Source: Scalesia atractyloides (taxonomy: Eukaryota > Streptophyta > Magnoliopsida > Asterales > Asteraceae). Taken from it: a stretch of 64,000 nucleotides of DNA. The notes under the pieces were generated by a model. That model made no database searches, was not told where the DNA came from, and saw only the letters and a list, made by a program, of their open reading frames with translations. Shown here piece by piece: positions 1 through 11,120 of this stretch. Both the position numbers and the translations under genes were made by a program. Numbering within the stretch: the stretch's first letter is position 1; each line of letters opens with the position of its first letter. The stretch covers positions 59,712,610 to 59,776,609 of the forward strand of contig CAMTDV010000013.1 of the NCBI GenBank assembly GCA_947069175.1, given 5' to 3'.

Positions 1-771
1 GTAGAAAGAAAGAAGAAAATAATAAGTAAAGTGAGCTAAAACTCACTTAGAATGGTTGCAACTTTCTACAAGTCTTGGAAATTAGAGAGTAATCAAGAAG
101 ATTTGAGTGTTTGGAAAATGTTTAGGAGTGTATGGAGGCTCCCATTTATAATGGGAGGAATTAGGGTTTAGGTAATTAATGAAGTTGGTGGTGGTTAGGA
201 GTTGGAAAAAGGGAAATGGAGCCAAAATTCACGTATTTTAAAAGATTTTGCCGGGCCTGGTCATTTTGCACGGCCGTGCAGATCAAGTGCACGGTCGTGA
301 GGATCGCGGGTTGTCGCACATTAGGTGTGTAGTCATGCGGATCGCAGTGTGCATGGCCATGCGCCTCAGTTGCGTGGTTGTGCACCACCTGCAGAATTTA
401 CCAAACTTTCTAGAATTTGTAGTTTAAGCCCTAGAGTTGATAATTCCATTATTTTATGCTAGAAACTCATAATTTAGCATGTTTTTAGGTATTTAACGTG
501 TGATAAAGTATATATAAGTGTATGCAAGTATTATTTGAGTATCAAGAACGTATATATAAGTATAGGCACGTATAATAAGTACGTTTGCGTAAAAACGATT
601 AAATTGTAAGTATAACAAGCATGTATAAAGTATGAATTTTTATTACGGTCAAAGTCTCGGATTACAAAGTTGGAGTTGAAATACGAATAATATATGAATA
701 TGAATTTCCATAATAGAAATACGATTACTCTTTTTAAATAAGGAAGGTACAACAAAATGCGAAGCGTTACA
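1..771 (-). repeat. Element A 3' LTR (partial)
   Basis: It aligns with 11751-12500 over its whole visible length, including shared stretches around TCAAAGTCTCGGATTACAAA. It ends GCGAAGCGTTACA at 771, directly beside the purine tract of the element. A 14-bp perfect palindrome (TGCACGGCCGTGCA) lies at 267-280. Short reading frames here are LTR noise and not genes. Confidence 0.8.
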
Positions 772-807
772 GTCTCCCATCCTTTAGAAAATTTCGTCCC
801 GAAATTT
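772..807 (-). promoter_or_regulatory. Polypurine tract and adjacent hairpin of element A
   Basis: Read on the minus strand, GGATGGGAGAC abuts the LTR start TGTAACGC, which is the expected PPT position. Just inside it, 789-807 forms a perfect 8-bp stem with a 3-nt loop (AAATTTCG / TCC / CGAAATTT on the plus strand). Element B has the same structure at the same place with changed stem pairs. Confidence 0.7.
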
Positions 808-2070
808 ATTGAAGAGGAAGGTGTAACGAACAGATGTGGGTACTTAGTCTTCATATCACTTTCGAGTTCCAAGTAAACTCAGCGCTACGTTTTCCTTCCC
901 ATCATACCTTGACTATGGAATTCAACTGAGCCTCAATTGCTTGACGCCTCGATCCATGATCTCGACAGGTTTCTCCTCGAAGTGTAGAGTCTCGTTGACT
1001 TAAAGATCTTCGAGTGGGACTTGAAGCCTTTTCTTCTGCTAAACATTTCTTCAAGTTTGAGACGTTAAACATAGGATGGACATTGTTGAGCTCTTGTGGT
1101 AGGTCTAGTCTGTACGCTACCTTGCCAATACTTTCGAGAATCTTGAAAGGACATACATAGCGAGGAGCGAGTTTTCCCTTCTTACCAAAACAAACTACAC
1201 TCTTCCAAGGGGATACCTTAAGAATTACAAAGTCACCAACGTTAAATTCCAAAGGTTTACATCGCTTGTCAGTGTAACTCTTTTGCCAGCTTCTGGCTTT
1301 GAGCAAGTTGTCTCAAATCTGTAAGATCTTGTTCGTCGTCTCTTGTATAAGCTCGGGACTGGTGATTTGAGCTTTCTAATCTCGTGCCAACAAATAGGCG
1401 AACGACACTTACGACCATACAATGCCTCGAAAGGTGTGATTTGAATACTCGTGATAACTTTTATTGTACGAGAATTCGATCAAAGGCAAGTGCATATCCC
1501 AGTTGCCACCAAAATCGATTAGCAAGAACGAAGCATATCCTCTAGAGTTTGGATAGTACGCTCAGTTTGACCGTTGGATTGAGGATGGAAAGCGATACTA
1601 AGATTAAGATGAGTAACAAGAGCTTTAAGGTTTGCTAGAGGCGCGAGGTGAAATGACCATCACGGTCAGAAATGATGTCAACGGGATACATGACGACAAA
1701 TGACTTCATCTGTGTAGATTCGAGCCAATTTCTCGACTTTGTAGTCTTCACGTATGGGGAGGAAGTGAGCGGATTTGGTCAAACGGTCAATGATTACCCA
1801 AATACTATCATGACCAGACGAAGTACAAGGGAGTTTAGTGATGAAATATTATAGCTATGCTCTCCATTTCCAGATAGGGATTTCTGGTTGTTCGAGTAAG
1901 CAAGAGGGGCGTTGATGTTCGGCCTTTACCTTGGAACAAGTAAGGCATTTTGAAACGTAGGAGGCGATATCTTTCTTCATACCATGCCACTAGTAAGACG
2001 TACGAAGGTCTTGGTACATCTTATTAGCACCAGGATGAATAGAATATCGGGATTTAGTGAGCTTCTTGCA
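808..2070 (-). pseudogene. Element A integrase (broken)
   Basis: The integrase joins element cDNA into chromosomes. The C-terminal part is clearest, at 902-1306: it matches the GPY/F-type tail (RYVCPFKILESIGKVAYRL) and the FNVSNLKKCL segment seen intact in element B. A further piece at 1225-1422 carries YGRKCRSPICW. The end of the chromodomain-like tail (MKTKYPHLF) is read near 830-860. The catalytic core between about 1423 and 2000 resembles element B at nucleotide level but is broken by stops and frame changes, so no intact D,D,E triad is readable. Dead copy. Confidence 0.7.
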
Positions 2071-3214
2071 TCAAGAAGTCATGAAGGTTGTCACTATTTG
2101 GAATCCAGGCACGACGAGATAGTAAAGGATGCCATCATGTTTGGATACGAGTTGATCTTCACCACCACACTCCATCTCGTTATACATGGTATTCTCATTA
2201 ACCGACGAGTATTGAGCGTCACGAATGCGTTCGCGAAGGATATTCAAAATTTGAAAACAACAATTACTCTTCACATGAGTTTTACGACTAAGAGCATCGA
2301 CCATGACATTCGCCTTACTAGGATAGTAGCGAATCTCGCAATCGTAGTCAAAGATGTGCTGAAGGCTCTTATGGTCGGTGAAGACCACACACTTAGTACC
2401 ATAAAGGTAGTGTCGCCAAATCTTTAACGCAAAAACAACTGCACCAAGTTCTAGGTCGTGGGTAGTGTAGTTTTTCTCATGGATTTTGAGTTGTCTTGAA
2501 GCGTACGCAATAACCTTGTCTCATTGCATGAGGACACAACCAAGACCTTGATTAGAGGCATTGCAATACATGATGAAATCGTCGTTACCATCGGCAAGAG
2601 CTAGGATAGGAGCACTGCAGAGCATGTCCTTGAGCGTTTGAAAAGACTCCTCTTGTTCAGAACCCCAAAGAAAAGGTTTATCCTTTTGAGTCAAGGAGGT
2701 GAGAGGGACAGCGATCTTTAAAAGGTAAAGATGAATCAGTGATAATAACCCGCTAATCCAAGGAACGAACAAATTTCAGACGGAGACTTTGGTGCATTCC
2801 AGTTCTTGACAGCTTCGATTTTCGAAGGATACACGTGTATGCCTTTCTCATTCACAACGTGCCGGCGAAAATGAACTTCTGTTAACCCAAATTCACACTT
2901 GGAGAATTTGGCGTATAGTCGTTCACCACATAGAAGTTCGAGGATAAGACGCAAGTGTCACTCGTGCTCATCTTGTGTCTTAGAGTAGATGAGAACATCG
3001 TCTATGAACACGATCACAAAGCAATCCAAGTATAACTTACACATCCGATTCATCAAGTCCATTAAGACCGTGGGTGCATTGGTTAAACCAAATGGCATGA
3101 CTATGAATTTGTAGTGACCGTATCTAGTACGAGAGACGGTTTTAGGAATATCCTCTTCAAGGACTCGAAGTTGATGATAACCAGAATGAAGGTTGATTTT
3201 TGAAAAGCAAGTCA
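2071..3214 (-). pseudogene. Element A RNase H and C-terminal half of reverse transcriptase (broken)
   Basis: Three overlapping fragments make this up. 2958-3239 holds RT with the catalytic FIDDVLIYSK motif. 2736-2954 holds RT thumb/connection (FSKCEFGLTEVHF, FLGLAGYYH). 2071-2772 holds RNase H (YCNASNQGLGCVLMQ; TDHKSLQHIF). Compared with element B, the segment between HIFD and YDCEIRYYP is missing about 18 residues, an internal deletion in the RNase H/connection. Frames change between fragments, so this is a pseudogene. The RT reading is interrupted at 3214 by insertion of element G and resumes at 5752. Confidence 0.8.
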
Positions 3215-3686
3215 TGTTGATGCACTTTATGGCCGTCACTGTGCGAATAGACTAGATAGAGTGTGTATTGAATATTGTATAAGATTAGATATGAACACAC
3301 GGCCTAAGTGCGACAAGTTCTGTTTCTTACGAGTGACATCTGTGTTTCGTACGAATCACTTACTCGTACGAAATAATCGTATGAGTGACTCACTCGTACG
3401 AAATATTCATACGAGTGACTCAGGCTTGATTCGCACGAAATATCATATCTATATATAGGCGTTATGTGTTCATTGTTTATAAGTTTTGGAAGTTCCCTGA
3501 GGGGAAACGCTGGCGGATTCTCTCCAGGAACTCCGCCAGCCAGACCAGATGTAAGCTCTTTAGGTATGAATGAATGAATGAAAAACTTCCGCTGATTCTC
3601 TTGTGCTTAATGTCTATGTTCGTTCTGCCAGAACTGTTCTATCCCCAAAACCTCCGTCTAGAATCACCGCCGACCTCGGGACCACA
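3215..3686 (+). repeat. Element G 5' LTR
   Basis: 472 bp. It differs from the 3' LTR mainly by one extra copy of a unit carrying CGTACGAAAT...CGAGTGACTCA, plus scattered substitutions. The upstream half (U3) has repeated TCGTACGA palindromes at about 3325-3440. The downstream half has a TATA box and two hairpins. Confidence 0.88.
3450..3539 (+). promoter_or_regulatory. Element G TATA box and paired 5' leader hairpins
   Basis: TATATATAGG at 3450-3459 is a good plant TATA box, so transcription should start near 3480-3490. Immediately downstream are hairpin 1 (TTCCC TGAG GGGAA, 3493-3506) and hairpin 2 (8-bp perfect stem CTGGCGGA / TCCGCCAG, 3510-3539). Both hairpins and the TATA box are preserved in the 3' LTR at 5516-5605. 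Confidence 0.65.
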
Positions 3687-3688
3687 AC

Positions 3689-3701
3689 TGGTATCAGAGC
3701 T
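3689..3701 (+). other. Element G primer-binding site
   Basis: TGGTATCAGAGCT begins 2 nt after the LTR end. TGGTATCAGAGC is complementary to the 3' end of plant initiator methionine tRNA, the usual primer of many plant LTR elements. Confidence 0.85.
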
Positions 3702-5309
3702 ACGGTACCGATTCATTCAACTTAACAGTTGATGAATCACCTACGCTCATGATTATTGGATGTATGAGGGGTTTTGGACTTAAAACATCGAATAAACGGA
3801 CAATCCACGGATATAATGTTAAAATAGGATTGTTAGAAACTGATTTTCGACCAGATCTGTGCAAAAATCATGTCAAAATTCGAAGAAATGAAGATTCTGG
3901 TTCGAAAGATGTTATCAGTTTCGTACGAAACATGATTCATACGAAACGTGATTCGTACGAAACATGATTCTACGAAACATAATTCGTACGAAACACCTGC
4001 TTTGCACGAAAAAAGGCATTTTTTGAACGTATTGATGAGACGAGTGTCCAGAAAAAATTTGGTGATTACAATTTTTTTCGAGATTTTAACGTCAAATTCG
4101 GGCTGTTCAGGACACCGTCTAGAGCTTCAACGTACAAATTTGATGATACGATCGCAATGGGATGAAGATTTTGGGATAGTCACTGATACCTGCACAAAAC
4201 GTTGATCATATCGTTTAGTGATTTTTATTGTGCCTTAACGTTTAGTCAACATTTGGTCAAAACTGCAAATTTTGGGAAATTTTCGGCAAAATTTGTGATA
4301 TCATATGCTGCAGTTCCACCATAATCCGCATTCCCATAAGAACTCGACGTCAGAGTTTGCAAAAATGAGGGGGAATAAAAAATTTCATAAAAATTCCGAC
4401 ATTTTTGAAATTCGTGACACTGCAACAGTATCCGGGTGGTTTGGACCGCAAATTATTTGGGAAACACAGAGGATCGAAGGTTTATTAGATATGAAATAGC
4501 GTTCATGTCTATTGATGAATAGACTACACATTCAGAATGGGTGATCGAAGAATGTTCAGAATTTTCAGATCATGTTTCAGGTTGATGCTCAAGGGCTAAC
4601 CACCTGATCCCCGATGTGGAAGTAGGAAGCACACACGACGGCGTGGATGTGAACACGTCATTCTATCATTAACTCTGCATTGCAAATGAACTGTTTTTTG
4701 GACTAACCGCCAGAAAACACGGATGTCTTGTAGTTTCAGTGCCCCATTCCAGCGGAGATAGCTATACATCTGTTATTATGACTAAAAAGGAAGAATGTGA
4801 TTCTGATTGCCGAATAATGTTTCTTAGATTCGATGTGTTACCAGTTAGTTTGTTTCTGGTGATTTTTTGATTGAAAAGATTTTGCGGATACTCATCGGTT
4901 TGAAGTTTTTACTTGTGGTTCTTCGAAGTTTCTGTCAATTGCCGGTTGGGTTTTGAAGATCAGAGGATCAAGCATCAAGGGGGTGCGTTAAACCGAACGC
5001 AGATATCCTTAAACGTCGAAATAGAGAAAGCTACATTGTTTAATGACAAGTTGGTGATTGTTCGAGAAAATTTGAAGATCAAGCAAATCAGAGGAGTTTC
5101 TGAACCATGCAACCAACAGCCTGAAGATTAATTTCTGGAGAAAATTATTTCAGGGAGAATGGTTGCTTAAACGTAAATAATGCAAACCCGATCTTCAATC
5201 AAGGGGGAATTACAATGACAACAGATACCCGATTGAAGTTGCAGAATAGTCAAACACAGCTCTCAAGATTTCAAGTTCAAGCTTCGACAGTGACGTCCAA
5301 GGGGGAAAT
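3702..5309 (+). other. Element G internal region, apparently non-coding
   Basis: No reading frame longer than about 90 codons and no gag, protease, RT or zinc-knuckle motif. It contains a cluster of TTCGTACGAAAC-type repeats (3918-4009). The purine tract AAGGGGGAAA (5299-5308) sits directly before the 3' LTR. A second purine-rich run (CAAGGGGGAATTA) lies near 5199. Confidence 0.7.
3918..4009 (+). repeat. Cluster of TCGTACGAAAC repeats in element G
   Basis: About five short units of the form TTCGTACGAAACATGA occur with roughly 16-19 bp spacing, some with one base lost. The same palindromic TCGTACGA core occurs repeatedly in both LTRs, so the motif is an element-wide theme. Confidence 0.75.
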
Positions 5310-5751
5310 TGTTGATGCACTTTATGGTCGTCACTGTGCGAATAGACTAGATAGAGTGTCTATTGAATATTGTATTAGATTAGATACGAACACACGACCC
5401 AAGTGCGAACAAGTACTGTTTCGTACGAGTGACATCTGTGCTTCGTACGAATCACTTACTCGTACGAAATATTCGTACGAGTGACTCAGGCTTGATTCGC
5501 ACGAAATGTCATGTCTATATATAGGCGTTGTGTGTTCATTGTTTATAAGATTTGGAAGTTCCCTGAGGGGAAACGCTGGCGGATTCTCTCCAGGAACTCC
5601 GCCAGCCAGACCAGATGTAAGCTCTTTCGGTATGAATGAATGAATGAAAAGCTTCCGCTGATTCTCTTGTGCTTAATGCCTATGTTCGTTCTGCCGGAAC
5701 TACTCTATCCCCAAAACCTCCGTCTAGAACCGCCGCCGACCTCGGGACCAC
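5310..5751 (+). repeat. Element G 3' LTR
   Basis: 442 bp, starting TGTTGATGCAC right after the polypurine tract and ending GGGACCACA. The TATA box is at 5516-5523 and the paired hairpins at 5559-5605. It is followed by AGTCG, the imperfect target-site duplication. Confidence 0.88.
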
Positions 5752-6010
5752 AAGTCGAGCCTTGAAGTTGATCGAAGAGATCATCAATACGAGGAAGTGG
5801 ATATCAGTTTTTACTGTATGCTTGTTGAGCTCACGATAGTCAATGCACATCCGAAAGGTTCCATCTTTCTTTTTGACAAGCAGAACGGGAGCGCCCTAAG
5901 GAGAAGTACTAGGACGTATAAAGCCTTTATCAAGAAGTTCTTGAAGTTAGCTAGATAGCTCTTGCATTTCCGAGGGTGCCAGACGCTATGGAGACATTGC
6001 AACAGGCGTT
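5752..6010 (-). pseudogene. Element A reverse transcriptase, N-terminal part
   Basis: This continues the RT that was split by element G. On the minus strand it contains the segment aligned in element B with the SPWGAPVLFVKKKDGTFRMC region; here it reads with stops and a frame change. It lies between the protease (left in sense) and the G insertion, as expected for the PR-RT order. Not functional. Confidence 0.65.
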
Positions 6011-6560
6011 TCGCCAGGAATGAGATCGATACGAAAATCAACAGAACGAGAAGGAGGAGGTCCAGGTAGATCCTTAGGGAAGACATCTGGAAAATCGCAA
6101 ACAACAGGAACATCACTCACGCTTGGACCCTTATCCTTCTTTTCCACAACGTGGGCAAGAAAGGCGAAGTACTCCTTACGTAAGTACTTGTTTGCTTGAA
6201 TACATGACATGAGCTTAAGTCCCTTTGAAGGTTTCTCGCCATAGACTTGTAAAGAATCACCGTTTGGAAGAGGAAGACGAATAAACTTTTCAGAACAAAC
6301 AACCTCAGCACGAACTCGCCTAAGCCAATCCATGCCTATAATGATAATGAAACTACCCATTTGCGTGGGTATGAGGTCGATTGAAAACGTATGATAGTTA
6401 CGATTTAAAGAACATTTAGAAAGGATAGAATCAACAGTGAGAGACTTACCATTAGCGACTTCGACTGCGAATGGTTTGGGCAACTTAGAACGTCTACAAT
6501 TTAACAAAGGTTTGAATTCAACTGATACAAAACTTTTATCCGCGCTAGTATCAAATAAAA
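6011..6560 (-). pseudogene. Element A aspartic protease region (active site mutated)
   Basis: The protease would cut Gag-Pol. Visible landmarks in sense order: active-site segment FDTSADKSFVS at about 6520-6555, then GSFIIIIGMDWL, then the PVVCDFPDVFPKDLPG linker that precedes RT in this family. Element B has the normal DTGAD at the same point, so A shows Gly to Ser at a catalytic residue (codon AGC in place of GGC). The open frame (5986-6507) is otherwise long for this element. It runs on into the RT start, where it is lost. Confidence 0.75.
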
Positions 6561-7103
6561 TGAAGCATAGACATTGTTAACGAGAAACTTATAGTTGATG
6601 ACTTCGTTGGCATTATGGGCTTGAGCTGTAATGATGACGAAGGCTCTACCACGCGCTTGTTGCTGCTGGTGGTGGTTGTTGCTGATGGGCAGACGTCAGC
6701 GAGATGATTAGGATTGCCACACTTGAAACAGGCTCGACCAGTGGCTGCTTGAGGTTAGGCTTGGTTTGTTTCGGGGTTTTGGGCTATTACAATGGTTTGG
6801 TTTTGGTTGACTAGTGGGTTTGGGCCGCTACGACATTGGTTGGCAAAATGCCCAAACCTATTGCAATTTGTGCAAGGCAACATGGTGTATGGGCAGGATG
6901 ATGGTATTGGCATGTCTTAAACTGGGGATGAGTCCGAGTGTATGCCTTCTTGGTAGGCTCAGGGTTGGTTGTTGCAAGTTGTTGGATAGATTGAGGGTTT
7001 GGCGAGTGACTACCGCATAGTTTTAGCTTAAAGCTTTCCGCTTCTTGCCCTTGTTGTTGTTCCTTGGTGGCTTAGATGGTGTGGGTTCATCGATCGTATC
7101 GGT
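6561..7103 (-). pseudogene. Element A gag C-terminus with two CCHC zinc knuckles
   Basis: Two C-x2-C-x4-H-x4-C knuckles can be read on the minus strand: CTNCNRFGHFANQC (about 6836-6877) and CFKCGNPNHLADVC (about 6690-6731). They are in different frames and separated by low-complexity sequence. Such knuckles bind genomic RNA in the gag nucleocapsid. The 5' part of gag continues at 9054, beyond solo LTR F. Broken by frame changes. Confidence 0.7.
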
Positions 7104-9053
7104 AGTCACACCCCAACCGATGGCAGAAAGATCAGGGTGGGACGAAAGAGATTGCTCGAGACATCATAACGCTAAAATGTGATAAGTATTTTAATAACAA
7201 AATTTCATTTCTTTAACAAAGGTCAAGTACAATAATTGGAAATCACTACAAAATAATCGGAACAAAGTACAAGTACGACAATGATAATAATACAATTCTA
7301 GGTGAGTATCTAAGTCGTCCTACTCGTTTCCAATGTCATCTTCATCAATAATCAACCTGCAATACATGTTAAAGTATAGTTCAACACACAAGGTATTGGC
7401 GAGCATACAAGTTTGAAATATAGCATAGTATAGATGTTTAAACAATTTGTCATGCGTACTTGTCTATTCTTGAGGCTAACATACATTAAACTTATCATGC
7501 ATAAGTATACTAGTCAACCCAAAGTTTCCCGCAAGCATAATCCTTTCATAACATGAAAGGACCAGATGTGTATGACTTAACATGACCCTAAGTTTACTAG
7601 GCAGTTCGTTACTCCTATAGCGCTATAGATGTTAAGGGAGGCTTGATCAAAGTTAATGACTGAGTATAAGCATATCGAGTATAAGCATGTGTGATTTCAA
7701 GTTTAGCATAAGAGCATGTATAGAGATTGTTCTTGCATTGAGTATGAGCATGTTTGTGTAATTTTGCTTAATGTACATGTATTGCACCCAAAGATGATAA
7801 AGGATAAAATGGGATCAGGTATGCTCACAGTTTTGCAAGCTTCCTTAGCAAGTTCGTGGGTGGACGAGTGATTAGGTGATGCAACACGGAGTTACCCTAC
7901 ATGGGTAATCCGATCCAGATTCTGAGGCAGAAAGTACGAAAAGAAAATGGGAAAAATACCACTTCTTATGAAGTGGACTGACCGCCTTGTGTGAGCTGAC
8001 TTGCAACTCGTACGAGTTTACGAGTTGACTGTTCACCTCGTGCGAGGTGACAGTCCTGAAACGTATTAGCCCGTTTTGCACCCATTTCAACAATGATTTC
8101 TGTGACCGAGGAGTCGTGATAACGAGGCAGAATGGTCTAGGCCATAACACTAGATCATAATGTGATTAATGTTACGTCCAGACTGGTTTATACGAAAAAT
8201 AAGTATAGTTTATGTGTGGCTTAGTAACGTTTGTCATAGAAGTCAAGCATGGAGATGTTAAATCTTTTATATGATTCACCAAAGCACAAGTTGTAACACA
8301 ACCTGGTTGGTCATGAATTAACAGAAAGTAAAGATTGTTCAAGTGAGGTGTGGAATTTAATTCGGGTACCAAAGCTCCCAACATTCTCACTAGTTTGAAC
8401 ACTAATCCAATCCTATGGGGATGATGGACCAGGTGAACTTACAACACTTGTTGCAAAAAAGGAACTAAATAAAAGTAGAAGGAAGGTTGTGAAATCACAA
8501 GTTGTAAGTGAGTTAAACTCACTTAGACAATCTGAGATACTTCTACTGAAAATCCAGGAATTGGAGAGTGGAAGTAAGAGTATTCGAAAAGTGAGAAGTG
8601 GTGAAGTGCGTAGGTATTTATAGGAAAACAGGCCGGTTCGTACGAGCTGGTGGCACTCCGTACGAGTTGGGCCTCACCTCTACGAGGTGGCCTCACTTCG
8701 TATGAGGCAGCTACACTTCGTGCAAGGCTAGCTGGTTTGAGTTGTCTTTCATATGTTTAGCTGGTTTTTAAGTGTTTTAAGCATGCATGAAGGACGTATG
8801 AGTATAGTAGTGCATAAAAGTTGAGTATTCGAGCATTTAAGTATGAGTTTCTTGCATATAATCACGTACTACAAATTGTAAAGCATATTTCAAGTATGTA
8901 ATAGGTATAAGTATAAAATGAGTTCCCATTATGATCATAATCTCAGAGTACAAGGGTGGAAAATGAAAGATATAAGTACTGTACAAGTTTCCAAATATAG
9001 AAATACGAATACACTTTCTAAATAAGGAAAGTTTGTGAATGCGGAGCGTTACA
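7104..9053 (-). mobile_element. Solo LTR F in gag of element A
   Basis: A 1950-bp insertion bounded by a perfect 5-bp duplication TCGGT (7099-7103 and 9054-9058). It begins AGTCACACCCCAACC (probably TGTCACACC with a mutated end) and ends GGAGCGTTACA. No internal coding region or second LTR is present, which fits LTR-LTR recombination. The orientation is judged from the match of its ends to LTRs of minus-strand elements A and B. It contains hairpin-forming palindromes at 8005-8018 and 8033-8050. A diverged relative occupies about 39690-41848. Confidence 0.8.
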
Positions 9054-9829
9054 TCGGTGGTGGATTGGTGAGCATCTTTGATGAAACCTTGTTAGAGGTT
9101 CCATGAAGAACATAGTTGTTATTGAGTTTAGCGGCCTGGCGGTAGGTGTCCTTGAGGGTTTTGGGTGAGCCAGAGTCCACGAGGTTCATAATCGAGGGTG
9201 GGAGGCATCGAATGTACTTTGCGATAGCCTTGTCAACGAGGTCGACTTGGCTAGTGCAAATCGCACTCATTGCTTAAAACGAGCTGTGAGTCCAGCGTTG
9301 TCATTCCCCACTTGCTTCAGATTCCAAAACTCATTCTCGAGCTTCTGACGCTCGTGCGGGGGGCAAAAATCATCTTCCATTCACTTCTTGAGGTCAGCCC
9401 AAGGGAGGGCATGAGCGACTTCGTTTCCACGAGCATTACGCTCGAAGGTCCATCAATCAAGGGCTCTTGATCGGAAAACACCCGTCGCATTGATGATACG
9501 TAGGTGGTCAGGGCAACCACTTTGAAGGAACATCACTTCAATGGCATCAAACCATTTAAGCATTTTAGTGGCACCCTCTTCACTAGTGAAGGGTAAGGGG
9601 TTACAAGAATAAAATTGCTTGAAAGTAAACGCCGACTTAGGCGTTTCCACCTTGGAGTCGACAGAGGCATGGGGTGATTCGGTGTTTACTGGAGGTTGGA
9701 TTTTACTAACGATGTAAGGGATGACCTTTGCCATTTGTTTCGTTGTAAACTTCATACAATCCTTCTTGGACATCGAGTCGGGGTTGGACTTCGAATTCTT
9801 CCTTCCGTTTGAGTTTGCGAAGAAGACAT
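9054..9829 (-). pseudogene. Element A gag, N-terminal and central part
   Basis: Gag forms the particle shell. The best start is the ATG at 9829 (MSSSQTQ...). The gag core is read at 9453-9773 with AFTFKQFYSCNPLPF, MLKWFDAIEVMFLQSGCP and INATGVFRSRALD, the conserved WFD/SGCP pattern of plant Gypsy gag. The following part (9049-9270) has VDLVDKAIAKYIRCLPPSI. A stop about 25 codons after the ATG and frame changes between pieces make it a pseudogene. Confidence 0.75.
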
Positions 9830-9852
9830 CTAGGTGATCGAAAATAGAGGAA

Positions 9853-11078
9853 AGGATGAGGCTTGATCATAATGTAGTTATAAAGGTCATGTTTGTTTTT
9901 CATGTTTGAGCATGTAAGTATCACATAACACGTATGAGTTCATATAGATGGCATAAACATAACAAGTATTCTTTAAGCACAAACACGTATGAATGTGTAA
10001 AGGAGTATAAATATAATTGGTTCACGAGAATTATTAATGTTTTTTATTGTGAGGGACTTGCGAATTGTGCATCGGTTTGGAAATGAACGAGGTAACAAGT
10101 ACTAAAATAAATAGAAATTGAGATAACATAAACGAGAGGCTTGATAAAATATTGGAGTGTTTCGGGTTGAGAAACTTCGACTATTCCAAATTGAATCGTA
10201 AGTCCTTTCGAATTAGGGAGACATGCTTTGACTTAATAGATAAAATACTCGTACCGAGGAACGGTTAACGGTACTTTACCCTTCCAGTTACTACATGTCC
10301 CTAATTGATTGGAAATTCGAAACTTTGGCGAGAATGAAAAATCTAGGAGTGGGACTAATTGACAAGATGCGGGGTTCCCCCTAACTTGACAACCTCGTAC
10401 CCTAAGTATGGTTGTCTCTTACTATATGAGGAGCAATTTCCGACTCGTGTATTTCGTGATGCTGTAATTTTGTGTAAAATCGAATACGCGGAATGAGGGA
10501 TTTTACCAAAAATTGTGGGCCATAGGGCCTATCTTGATGCAAATCGCTTCGTTGGTGAAGTATGAGTGTCTTCATGTGTTCAAGTGTGTATTGTGGTTGC
10601 CTGAGGAAAGGCATGTATATTTTAAGACAAAATGAATAGATAAGAGCAAAATAGGGAGAATAACATGTTAAGCAAGAATCAAGAATAGTCAAGTTGGTCA
10701 CTTAAACTATAGACTAGGTCGAACATGGCAATTCTACCTAATTCCCTATAGTTATGACTCAAACATGGTAATCCCTTTGAAGAGTTGGAGAGTTTGAAGG
10801 ATGGAACACCGAGTTATCCTACATGAGGAAATGTAGATGTATGAGTATTTGGATAAAAACGGAGGATTCGGATTCGGAATTAAAGTATGTGAAAGTATGT
10901 ATTCCTGAACGTAATTATCTAGCCTTAAACACTCGTTTTTGACACTATATCTCCCGTATGGGTTGTTGTGATTTCATGGGTTAAGTGCCTAATAAAATCG
11001 TAACAACAGGTTTGAGTCTTAGATAATATAACCTATTACCATGACAAGTAACCATGTCGATTATCCTCAAGGATTTGG

Positions 11079-11120
<42 letters not shown>

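Larger units (their letters stand above)
3215..5751 (+). mobile_element. Element G: non-autonomous LTR retrotransposon (LARD/TRIM-like) inside RT of element A
   Basis: Two direct LTRs (3215-3686 and 5310-5751) flank about 1.6 kb of non-coding sequence. Both start TGTTGATGCAC and end GGGACCACA. A PBS follows the first LTR and a purine tract precedes the second, so polarity is plus, opposite to its host. The flanks AGTCA (3210-3214) and AGTCG (5752-5756) form a 5-bp target-site duplication with one mismatch. The RT reading of element A resumes on the other side. No gag or pol motif is present, so it must be mobilised in trans (inference). Confidence 0.88.
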
